Source of the DNA: Lunatimonas salinarum
GTDB lineage: Bacteria > Bacteroidota > Bacteroidia > Cytophagales > Cyclobacteriaceae
Assembly (NCBI RefSeq): GCF_017811155.1
Contig: NZ_JACVCV010000011.1
Location: 148,217-212,216, forward strand
Length of the DNA: 64,000 nucleotides
Reading direction: 5' to 3'
The position numbers and the translations under genes are program-made. The notes beneath the pieces were generated by a model. It was not told the origin of the DNA. It did no database searches and worked only from the letters and a program-made list of their open reading frames with translations. Of this stretch, positions 24,822-32,416 are shown one piece after another (within the stretch, counting starts at the first letter, position 1; the number at the start of each line of letters is the position of its first letter).

Positions 24822-26180
24822 ATGCAGACTCATGCTACTCCCGATCTCATCAAGAAGTACAATGTACCGGCCCCTCGATACACCAGCTATCCGCCAGTAC
24901 CATTTTGGAAAAACGATGTCGACTCTTCAAATTGGCATCTTGCGATAAAAGAGGCTTACAATCACTTTGGCGAAGAGGAGGGCATCAGCCTGTATATCCA
25001 TTTGCCCTACTGTGAGAACCTCTGCACCTACTGCGGGTGCAACAAACACATCACCAAAAACCATTCGGTGGAAATCTCCTACATTTCTTCGGTGATGAAA
25101 GAATGGGAGAACTATGTTTCCTTGCTCCCGCCAAACCCTAAATTATCAGGCATACATCTAGGCGGAGGCACGCCGACCTTCTTTTCTCCGGAATCCCTAA
25201 GTACCCTCATTCGGCACATCACCCGGCACGTTGAAGTGATGCCCCATGCGGAATTTAGCTTCGAGGGGCATCCTAACAATACCACAAGAGATCACCTGAA
25301 AGCCCTTTTCGAAGTTGGTTTTACTCGGGTAAGCTACGGTATACAGGATTTTGATCTGAATGTTCAAAAAGCCATACATCGGATTCAACCATTTGAAAAA
25401 GTAGCCGAAGTAACCCAAATAGCTAGAGAGATCGGGTACGATTCCATTAACTTTGATTTGATCTACGGGCTTCCACACCAAACGCAGGAAACCATTCGGA
25501 ATACCTTTCTAGGGGTTCAAGAGCTCAGGCCGGATCGAATAGCCTTTTACAGCTATGCCCATGTCCCCGAAGCCTTCCCGGCCCAAAGAAGTTTTGAAAA
25601 ATTCCTGCCCCTGGAAAACGAAAAGCGATCGCTGTATGAAACAGGGCGTTACCTACTTTCGGATATGGGCTACATGGAAATTGGCATGGACCACTTCGCC
25701 CTTCCGAACGACCCACTAAGCCTGGCAAAAGAAAACAAAACGTTGCACCGCAATTTCATGGGTTATACTACGAAACCTTCGAAGATCCTGATTGGCCTCG
25801 GTAACAGTGCCATCAGTGATGTATTCTTTGCCTACGCACAAAATGAAAAGAAAATAGAATCCTATAAGTTGCGTATCCTCGAAGGAAAATCCCCTATAGT
25901 GAAAGGCCATATGCTTACTACGGAAGACATCCCGTTAAAACAGCTGATCCTTTCGCTTATCTGCAATCACGAGGCCGAGTGGCCTGCAGGGTATTCTCCA
26001 TTTGCAAGGGAAGAATGGTTGATATCATTGAGCAACTTCCGTGCGGAAGGACTTTTGGATTTTGATGCAAAGGGAATTGTGATTCGGGAAAAGGGTATCG
26101 CCTTTATCAGAAACATTTGCATGGTCTTTGACCCTTATTTACAGCGATCAAAAAACGTAGGGTTTAGCAAAGCTATCTAA
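24822..26180 (+). CDS. hemN: Oxygen-independent coproporphyrinogen III oxidase
   Basis: 452 residues, radical-SAM enzyme that decarboxylates coproporphyrinogen III to protoporphyrinogen IX without oxygen. The CxxxCxxC cluster motif is HLPYCENLCTYCGCN (around residues 62-76), preceded by APRYTSYPPVPFW, a true-HemN signature, and followed by GIHLGGGTPTFFSPE and SYGIQDFDLNVQKAIHRIQ. The C-terminal HemN domain is present, which separates it from HemW. An FNR-type box lies upstream, consistent with anaerobic induction and haem supply for the cbb3 oxidase encoded by the convergent operon. Confidence 0.96.
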   Translation: MQTHATPDLIKKYNVPAPRYTSYPPVPFWKNDVDSSNWHLAIKEAYNHFGEEEGISLYIHLPYCENLCTYCGCNKHITKNHSVEISYISSVMKEWENYVSLLPPNPKLSGIHLGGGTPTFFSPESLSTLIRHITRHVEVMPHAEFSFEGHPNNTTRDHLKALFEVGFTRVSYGIQDFDLNVQKAIHRIQPFEKVAEVTQIAREIGYDSINFDLIYGLPHQTQETIRNTFLGVQELRPDRIAFYSYAHVPEAFPAQRSFEKFLPLENEKRSLYETGRYLLSDMGYMEIGMDHFALPNDPLSLAKENKTLHRNFMGYTTKPSKILIGLGNSAISDVFFAYAQNEKKIESYKLRILEGKSPIVKGHMLTTEDIPLKQLILSLICNHEAEWPAGYSPFAREEWLISLSNFRAEGLLDFDAKGIVIREKGIAFIRNICMVFDPYLQRSKNVGFSKAI

Positions 26181-26205
26181 TAAAAACACCGGATTGACAC
26201 GGTAC

Positions 26206-26910
26206 TCACTCACACAGGGTCATTTCTGTCTGATCCTGCTTAGCTCCAGCCATATCCAATATTGGACTGACATAATGTATTCCCAACCCGAGTCCTCTGA
26301 CGATGAAAAGAATACCTACGAACACCGCGAAATAGGGAAGTAAGCCGTACATCCTCTCCCGGACATTTCCGGAAATCACCCCTTGGGACAGCATCAAAAC
26401 TAACAGTAATGGCACGGTACCAATTCCAAACACCATCATGTATGCCGCCCCAAGCAAAGGACTTTGTAACGCCAGGGAAGCTGCCAACGCCACATACACC
26501 ATTCCGCAAGGCAATAACCCATTCAAAAGTCCTGTGATAAAAAAGGCTGAAAGGCCACGCTTTTTTAGATAAATGCCCAAAGAGGTTTTTAGTTTATTGA
26601 TCGTGCCAAACATGCCCACTTTGCCCAACCATCTTTCAGACTTCCGATAAAAAAACGCCATCAAAATTATCAATCCGCCCAACAAGACTGAAAGCCACTG
26701 CTGAAAACCCGCCAAACCCAACGTAAATCCCACCAGCCCGACAACGCCTCCCATAAATGAGTAGGTTATCGCCCGCCCCGCATTGTACGCCAGCTTGTTC
26801 AGTAGGAAACGGCTCCTATCATTGGCCGAAACGGCCAAAGCGATTGGCCCACACATTCCTACACAGTGGAAGGATCCCAAAAAACCAAGGAGAAACGCCG
26901 TCCAAACCAT
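26206..26910 (-). CDS. SafE/CcoH-like membrane protein (sulfite exporter TauE/SafE family)
   Basis: 234 residues with about six predicted membrane helices. The first reads FLLGFLGSFHCVGMCGPIALAV, whose HCVGMCGP is the conserved double-cysteine motif of the DsbD-related, cbb3-associated 'urease accessory protein UreH-like' family; GLLNGLLPCGMVYVALAASL holds the matching cysteine motif in the second half. In cbb3 clusters these proteins are thought to help copper delivery to the oxidase. It starts 1 nt after fixH and is the last gene of the cco operon, 25 nt from the convergent hemN. The exact metal is inference. Confidence 0.85.
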   Translation of the reverse strand: MVWTAFLLGFLGSFHCVGMCGPIALAVSANDRSRFLLNKLAYNAGRAITYSFMGGVVGLVGFTLGLAGFQQWLSVLLGGLIILMAFFYRKSERWLGKVGMFGTINKLKTSLGIYLKKRGLSAFFITGLLNGLLPCGMVYVALAASLALQSPLLGAAYMMVFGIGTVPLLLVLMLSQGVISGNVRERMYGLLPYFAVFVGILFIVRGLGLGIHYVSPILDMAGAKQDQTEMTLCE

Positions 26911-26911
26911 C

Positions 26912-27337
26912 TTACAGGGTTACTTTTTCCTCCTGAAAATACGACTTACCATCGGCAGACCAAGTAAGCTTTATCAGCCAATACCCCGGTTTCAAGTCCT
27001 TTAGATCCACAAACTGCGAATGCTCATCTCCAATCTCCAGTTCCAGTCTCTGATCTAATCGTGCATCGGAGGGTCTGAAAAGGTGAAGCTCCCCTTTTGC
27101 GCCTACCGGAAGGTGCAGATCGACTCCTTTAGCCTGACCGTCAAAGGTAAACGCAGCAAGCCCCAATGATTTGGCGTTGTCCACTTTATCGATATGCTCC
27201 TGATACCTAATTTCCTCCTCGTAATAGTTTTGCGTGACCAGGTGCAGGTCATCTTGTTTCATACAGATGGTGACCATGCTGATGATAATTGCAGCAAACG
27301 CCACAAACGTCAATACAATTCCTTTTCCCCAATCCAT
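26912..27337 (-). CDS. fixH: FixH family protein
   Basis: 141 residues. One N-terminal membrane helix (IVLTFVAFAAIIISMVTICMKQ) is followed by MKQDDLHLVTQNYYEEEIRYQEHIDKVDNA, the characteristic FixH segment, and a periplasmic beta domain ending in LKPGYWLIKLTWSADGKSYFQEEKVTL. FixH is needed for cbb3 assembly, probably copper insertion, together with FixI/CcoI. It lies between ccoG (153 nt upstream) and the safE-like gene (1 nt downstream). The larger gap ahead of it contains a small GC-rich hairpin. Confidence 0.92.
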   Translation of the reverse strand: MDWGKGIVLTFVAFAAIIISMVTICMKQDDLHLVTQNYYEEEIRYQEHIDKVDNAKSLGLAAFTFDGQAKGVDLHLPVGAKGELHLFRPSDARLDQRLELEIGDEHSQFVDLKDLKPGYWLIKLTWSADGKSYFQEEKVTL

Positions 27338-27434
27338 TTTTTTTCGTTTAATGATGCTTTATACCTGCTTGAATTCATGTGTCTATAATTTTCCTAAGCG
27401 GTCAGAACATGTCCTGATCAGAATCTGGAGAATC

Positions 27435-27454
27435 CCTGCCTTCCGGGAGGCAGG
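27435..27454. repeat. Short hairpin in the ccoG-fixH gap
   Basis: CCTGCCT and AGGCAGG flank TCCGGG. There is no U run on either strand, so it is probably a transcript-stability or processing element rather than a terminator. The rest of the 153-nt gap shows nothing else. Confidence 0.35.
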
Positions 27455-27490
27455 CTCGATTTCATGAGTCCAGCTCTTTACCTCTTCGTA

Positions 27491-28906
27491 TCAGTTTACA
27501 GGACCCACAAAACTTGTCTTAACCTTATCGATTACCTCTCCGTTTTGCAGCAGCAACAAGGTGATATTTTCCTGATTGACCACCATGCTTTCTTTACTTT
27601 TGGTTACAAAAAACCGGCCCTCAAATTTGGTTTGTCCTTCGAGGTTCCAATTGGTATCGCCGACGACCTCCACTTGAAAAGCTCCGTCCTCGGCCACCAA
27701 GGCTACCTGCTGCTGATCGAATGTCTTATTTATAAAGGTCACTTCATACAGGTTACTGATCAATCCGCCTTCTCTTTCCTGATAGGTCATACCTCTAAAA
27801 CGTGTCACGGTCGCTTCCAAATCCGTCCGGGTGGTCAGTAACCCTACGAAAGCCATCACCAACAAAACCAATATTACCGTGTAACCTTTCACCCTTGAGG
27901 TGATCAGCTTCTGAAAGCCCTCCTTAATGCTCGTCTCAGAAGCATATCGGATTAAGCCCTTGGGACGGTCTACCTTCTCCATCACCTCGTCACATACATC
28001 GATACAGGCCGTGCAATTGACACATTCCATTTGAACACCGTTTCGGATGTCAATACCCGTAGGACATACCTGCACGCAGAGCGAACAGTCAATGCAGTCT
28101 CCAAGCGCCGGGGCTTCGGTACTCACGTTCTTTCGAATCATCCCCCTTGGTTCACCTCTCACGTAGTCGTAGGCCACGTTGATGGAGTTGTTATCCAACA
28201 AAACTCCCTGTAAACGCCCATAAGGACAAACTACCAAACAGGCCTGCTCCCGAAACCAAGAAAATACGAACAAGAAGATCCCCGTGAACGCCATCAGCCC
28301 AATAAACCCAGCCATATTCTCGGCGGGAGGTTGACTTACAATCTCTTTGACGCGATCAATCCCGATCAGGTAAGCCATTACGGTATGGGAAATCAATAGC
28401 GATATCAGGACGAAAATGGTCATCTTGATGCCCTTTTTTCGGATCTTCTCCCCATTCCAAGGCATGGCGTTCAGTTTACGTTGCTGATTGGCATCCCCTT
28501 CGATCCAATATTCGATTTTTCGAAAGACCATCTCCATAAACAGCGTTTGAGGACAGGCCCAGCCGCAAAATACCCGCCCGTAAACCACCGTAAAAAGTAT
28601 GATAAACAAGACTAAAATCAACAGCAGAAAAATGAGCAAATAAGTATCCTGCGGCCAAAAGACTGCACCGAAAATAATGAATTTTCGCTCGAAGACGTTA
28701 AACATCAACCAAGGCCTCCCATTGATGTGAATAAATGGACCGGCAAACAAGATGGCCAGTAGCACCCAGGAAAGGTAGGTTCTCCAGCGATAGAATTTAC
28801 CCGAAACCTTTTTGGGGTAAATCCAATTTCGCTTTCCATCCTCCTGCACGGTCGCAAGAGCATCCCTGAATTTATCTGGCTGAATATGTGGATTATTTTT
28901 ACTCAT
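27491..28906 (-). CDS. ccoG: Cytochrome c oxidase accessory protein CcoG (RdxA/FixG)
   Basis: 471 residues, polyferredoxin-like inner-membrane protein. Five or six membrane helices include the CxxxCP motif GRVFCGWACPQTLFMEMVFRKIEYWIEG. Two 4Fe-4S sites are given by CIDCSLCVQVCPTGIDIRNG and CVNCTACIDVCDEVMEKV, and a periplasmic C-terminal Ig-like domain follows the last helix. CcoG reduces copper for the cbb3 oxidase. It lies between ccoP and fixH in the operon; a 12-bp hairpin precedes it. Confidence 0.95.
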   Translation of the reverse strand: MSKNNPHIQPDKFRDALATVQEDGKRNWIYPKKVSGKFYRWRTYLSWVLLAILFAGPFIHINGRPWLMFNVFERKFIIFGAVFWPQDTYLLIFLLLILVLFIILFTVVYGRVFCGWACPQTLFMEMVFRKIEYWIEGDANQQRKLNAMPWNGEKIRKKGIKMTIFVLISLLISHTVMAYLIGIDRVKEIVSQPPAENMAGFIGLMAFTGIFLFVFSWFREQACLVVCPYGRLQGVLLDNNSINVAYDYVRGEPRGMIRKNVSTEAPALGDCIDCSLCVQVCPTGIDIRNGVQMECVNCTACIDVCDEVMEKVDRPKGLIRYASETSIKEGFQKLITSRVKGYTVILVLLVMAFVGLLTTRTDLEATVTRFRGMTYQEREGGLISNLYEVTFINKTFDQQQVALVAEDGAFQVEVVGDTNWNLEGQTKFEGRFFVTKSKESMVVNQENITLLLLQNGEVIDKVKTSFVGPVN

Positions 28907-28928
28907 TTTTGACTGCCCGTAGGCTAAA

Positions 28929-28960
28929 GACGTTACCGGGAAGCTATCCCCGGTAACGTC
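28929..28960 (-). terminator. Strong hairpin between ccoP and ccoG
   Basis: A 12-bp perfect stem (GACGTTACCGGG with CCCGGTAACGTC) and 8-nt loop, followed on the minus strand by only three U. Probably a partial terminator or mRNA processing/stabilising element that lowers ccoG-fixH-safE relative to the oxidase subunits. Confidence 0.5.
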
Positions 28961-28968
28961 GGTTCAAC

Positions 28969-29904
28969 TTAAACCTCCTCTACACCCTGTTCATCTTCTG
29001 TGAGCGCATCGATAGGTTCTTCAATGGTTTGTTCATATTTATCTCCTTGCGGAGCTTTGGGGTTTGCCGGTGTGGTACCTACTAGCGTTAGGATGTAACT
29101 GGACACCTGCTGCATCTCCTCAGGGCTGAGCTGATCCTGCCAGGGTATCATCCCCTTTTCAATTACACCATACTTCACCACCTTGAATACATCCTCAATG
29201 CTACCTCCGTGAAGCCAGTATTCATCTGTGAGGTTGGGCCCCACTCCACCGCCTCCGTCGACTGCATGGCAAGCCACGCAATTATTCTGGTAGATTGCTT
29301 GCCCTGCTGCAAGCGAAGGCCCCGTGGCATCAAACTGGACATTGGTTTCGTCTATTATCGAAACAGCCAATGCTTGTCTTGCCTCCGCTTCCACCTGTGC
29401 CACATACAGCTCCTGTTCATACTCTTCAATCTGCATCTTTCCGATTCCAAACACGAGATAATTTAGCACATAGACCACTCCAAACACGATGGTTACATAA
29501 AACAGGTACTTCAACCAAGGCGGCATGAAATTATCCAACTCCACGATGCCATCGTAACTGTGATCCAATGCCAAGTCTTTCTCCTCTTCGATTGGCTTCA
29601 TCTTTCCTGAGATAAACCGTTCATTAAACTGCTCCCACCAGCTAGGTTCAGCCGCCAGGGCAGGATTTTCGAGCTGAAGTACCTGCTTCAAAAAGGTGAC
29701 CAGGTAAATCAGTATGACCATCAGCAGGACAATCACCAATAAAATCACTGCCATGACGATGACTAGTGTAGACTCTCCGCTGCTCATGGATGTAAATCCC
29801 TTCAAAAAAGAAATCTCCGACTCTTGGGCAAAAGCAGGTATCCCTGCAAACAGCCCGGCTACTAACAGCATTATTGACCTAAACACGTTCATGGCTGGTT
29901 TCAT
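28969..29904 (-). CDS. ccoP: cbb3 oxidase subunit CcoP (single haem c)
   Basis: 311 residues. A signal-like first helix, a second helix (LVIVMAVILLVIVLLMVILIYLVTFL), the EEEKDLALDHSYDGIVELDNFMPPWLKYLFYVTIVFGVVYV segment typical of CcoP N-termini, and one cytochrome c domain with NNCVACHAVDGGGGVGPNLTDEYW and Met ligand in GVIEKGMIPW. Only one CxxCH is present, whereas proteobacterial CcoP has two. The start overlaps ccoQ by 26 nt; Met5 (29892) is an alternative start. An acidic tail ends the protein. Confidence 0.93.
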   Translation of the reverse strand: MKPAMNVFRSIMLLVAGLFAGIPAFAQESEISFLKGFTSMSSGESTLVIVMAVILLVIVLLMVILIYLVTFLKQVLQLENPALAAEPSWWEQFNERFISGKMKPIEEEKDLALDHSYDGIVELDNFMPPWLKYLFYVTIVFGVVYVLNYLVFGIGKMQIEEYEQELYVAQVEAEARQALAVSIIDETNVQFDATGPSLAAGQAIYQNNCVACHAVDGGGGVGPNLTDEYWLHGGSIEDVFKVVKYGVIEKGMIPWQDQLSPEEMQQVSSYILTLVGTTPANPKAPQGDKYEQTIEEPIDALTEDEQGVEEV

Positions 29905-30070
29905 TTTTTGATTTGTCGTTAAATGGCATGCTTTTCATTTCATTTACATACGCCTTATCTACCCTGATTACCCAAATAAACATGCCTACAAAGAACAGGA
30001 CGAATATGAGCAAAGAAATGATGGGATAGATTTCGATGTTTTCTATGGATCTTAATATTTCTTTATGCAT
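29879..30070 (-). CDS. ccoQ: cbb3 oxidase subunit CcoQ
   Basis: 63 residues with one membrane helix (IYPIISLLIFVLFFVGMFIWVIRV) and a short polar tail with DKAYVNEMKSMPFND, as usual for this small assembly/stability subunit. It lies 12 nt after ccoNO and overlaps ccoP by 26 nt. Confidence 0.9.
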   Translation of the reverse strand: MHKEILRSIENIEIYPIISLLIFVLFFVGMFIWVIRVDKAYVNEMKSMPFNDKSKNETSHERV

Positions 30071-30082
30071 GGCTGAAAATGA

Positions 30083-32215
30083 TTAAGGGTTTGAAGCTGT
30101 TGACTTTTTGATATCGGTTCCCAAACGCTGTAGATAGGCAATCAACGCCACCATTTCTGACTCGGGAGAGACTTCCACACCGGATTCCTTTAAGCTCGCT
30201 ACAATCTGGCCTGCTTGTACCTGCAAATCCTGGATGGCGGTTTGGTCATATCCTTCTGGATAAGGCACTCCTAATTTCTGCATGGTACGGATCTTTGCCG
30301 GCAAGTCATCATGGGAGAGTAGGTTTGTCGCCAACCAGGGATAGGGAGGCATTAAGGATCCCGGAGACATACTTCTTGGATCCACCATGTGATGATAATG
30401 CCAGCTATCCGGATATTTGCCACCCACCCGGTGAAGGTCTGGACCGGTACGTTTAGATCCCCACAGAAATGGACGATCATATACAAATTCGCCCGCTTTG
30501 GAATATTCTCCATATCGTTCTGTTTCTGACCTAAAAGGCCGGATCATCTGCGAGTGACAACCCACACACCCATGGGAGATATACAAATCCCTGCCTTGCA
30601 ATTCCAGAGGAGAGTACGGCTGCACACTGCTGATCGTAGGCACATTGGATTTTACGAGAATCGTTGGAATGATTTCTACCACGCCACCGATCAGAATTGC
30701 TACGGTGGCCAAGACGGTAAAGAAAACAGGCTTACGCTCCCAGGCCCGATGCCAGAACTCACCGCCATGGCTGACGTGCTTTTCCAGTGCCGGAGCTTCG
30801 TCAGCCTCTTCCTCTTGAAAGGATCCTTGCTTGGCTGTCTTGACCAAATTATATACCATTAAAATCGCCCCGGAGAGGTAAAGCAGGCCTCCAAAAGCTC
30901 GTAGCATGTACATGGGAACAATCTGAATCACCGTTTCCAAGAAGTTGGGATAAGCCAATCTTCCGGCTTCACTGAATTCCTTCCACATCAAACTTTGTGT
31001 CAATGCCGCCACATACATCGGAAGTGCATAAAATAGAATGCCCAAAGTACCTATCCAAAAGTGGGTATTTGCCAATTTGGTGGAGTAAAGGTTCGTCTTC
31101 CACATCCTGGGCCACAGCCAATAAAGCATAGAGAAAGTTAAAAAACCATTCCAACCCAAGCCTCCTATGTGCACGTGGGCGACGATCCAGTCGGTATAGT
31201 GGGCAATCGCATTTACATTTTTGAGCGAGAGCATGGGCCCTTCAAAGGTAGCCATTCCATAGGCGGTTACCGCGACCACCATAAATTTCAACACAGGGTC
31301 TACCCGTACCTTATCCCATGCCCCACGAAGGGTAAGGAGACCATTCACCATACCTCCCCATGATGGCGCGATCAACATGATTGAAAAAGCCACTCCCAAT
31401 ACTTGGGCCCATTCGGGTAACGCCGTGTAAAGTAGGTGGTGAGGACCAGCCCAAATGTATATAAAAATCAAAGACCAAAAGTGAACAATCGACAGCTTGT
31501 AGGAAAACACCGGACGATTGGCAGCCTTGGGAAGGTAGTAGTACATCAATCCAAGGAACGGAGTAGTGAGGAAAAATGCCACGGCATTGTGCCCATACCA
31601 CCACTGCACCAAGGCATCTTGTACCCCCGCATAAGCGGAATAACTCTTGAAAAACGATACCGGCAAGGCCAAAGAGTTAAAGATGTGCAAAACGGCAACT
31701 GTCACAAAAGAGGCCAAATAAAACCAAATAGCCACATACATGTGCTTCTCTCGACGCTTGATAAGCGTTCCGATCATATTGGCCCCAAAAGCCACCCAAA
31801 TAAGCGCTATGGCTATGTCAATCGGCCACTCCAATTCTGCATACTCTTTTGAACTAGTAAGCCCAAGAGGAAGCGTGATAACCGCAGATAAAATGATCGC
31901 CTGCCATCCCCAAAAGTGGACCCAGCTAAGGGTCTTGTTCCACATGGGTGCCTTCAGCAGACGAGGCATGGAATAATAAATGCCTGCAAAAATCGCATTT
32001 CCGACAAACGCAAAGATTACCGCATTGGTGTGCAATGGTCTTATCCTTCCAAAAGTTGTGTAGGGATTTCCCAAATTCGCTTCGGGTAGAAACAGCTGAG
32101 TAGCTGCTAGCACCCCGATCAGCATTCCAGCTAGCCCCCAGATAATGGTCGCGGCGCCGAAATATTTTACGATCTTATTGTCGTAATTAAACCGTTCCAG
32201 TGTAGTTCCTGACAT
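30083..32215 (-). CDS. ccoNO: cbb3 oxidase subunits N and O fused
   Basis: 710 residues. Residues ~1-480 are the haem-copper catalytic subunit CcoN, with about 12 membrane helices and histidine ligands in RPLHTNAVIFAF, WWYGHNAVAFFLTTPF, GPHHLLYTALPEW and DWIVAHVHIGGLGWNG. A linker rich in Glu (QEEEADEAPALEKH) leads to CcoO (~500-710): a membrane helix, the haem c site HGCVGCHSQMIRPF, and ERYGEYSKAGEFVYDRPFLWGSKRTGPDLHRVGGKY. Fused NO is common in Bacteroidota. It is the high-affinity terminal oxidase used at low oxygen. Confidence 0.96.
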   Translation of the reverse strand: MSGTTLERFNYDNKIVKYFGAATIIWGLAGMLIGVLAATQLFLPEANLGNPYTTFGRIRPLHTNAVIFAFVGNAIFAGIYYSMPRLLKAPMWNKTLSWVHFWGWQAIILSAVITLPLGLTSSKEYAELEWPIDIAIALIWVAFGANMIGTLIKRREKHMYVAIWFYLASFVTVAVLHIFNSLALPVSFFKSYSAYAGVQDALVQWWYGHNAVAFFLTTPFLGLMYYYLPKAANRPVFSYKLSIVHFWSLIFIYIWAGPHHLLYTALPEWAQVLGVAFSIMLIAPSWGGMVNGLLTLRGAWDKVRVDPVLKFMVVAVTAYGMATFEGPMLSLKNVNAIAHYTDWIVAHVHIGGLGWNGFLTFSMLYWLWPRMWKTNLYSTKLANTHFWIGTLGILFYALPMYVAALTQSLMWKEFSEAGRLAYPNFLETVIQIVPMYMLRAFGGLLYLSGAILMVYNLVKTAKQGSFQEEEADEAPALEKHVSHGGEFWHRAWERKPVFFTVLATVAILIGGVVEIIPTILVKSNVPTISSVQPYSPLELQGRDLYISHGCVGCHSQMIRPFRSETERYGEYSKAGEFVYDRPFLWGSKRTGPDLHRVGGKYPDSWHYHHMVDPRSMSPGSLMPPYPWLATNLLSHDDLPAKIRTMQKLGVPYPEGYDQTAIQDLQVQAGQIVASLKESGVEVSPESEMVALIAYLQRLGTDIKKSTASNP

Positions 32216-32218
32216 ATG

Positions 32219-32410
32219 TTACTTCGATTTAGTTGATGGTACTTTTTTTTCTTCTTCTTTTTTTACCTTTTGATCAAACAGTATCCGGATTGACGGGGTG
32301 TAATTATCGTCATACTGCCCACTTCTCATTGCCCGGATAAACAAAAACAGAAACCCTGAGGCCATGATCAAGCTAATGCCAATTAATACAAATATTACTT
32401 CCATAATCAA
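32219..32410 (-). CDS. ccoS: cbb3 assembly protein CcoS
   Basis: 63 residues with one N-terminal membrane helix (VIFVLIGISLIMASGFLFLFI) followed by RAMRSGQYDDNYTPSIRILFD, the FixS/CcoS signature, and a Lys-rich tail. It is required with CcoI for cofactor insertion. It lies 6 nt after ccoI and 3 nt before ccoNO. Confidence 0.93.
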   Translation of the reverse strand: MIMEVIFVLIGISLIMASGFLFLFIRAMRSGQYDDNYTPSIRILFDQKVKKEEEKKVPSTKSK

Positions 32411-32416
32411 TCAGAC

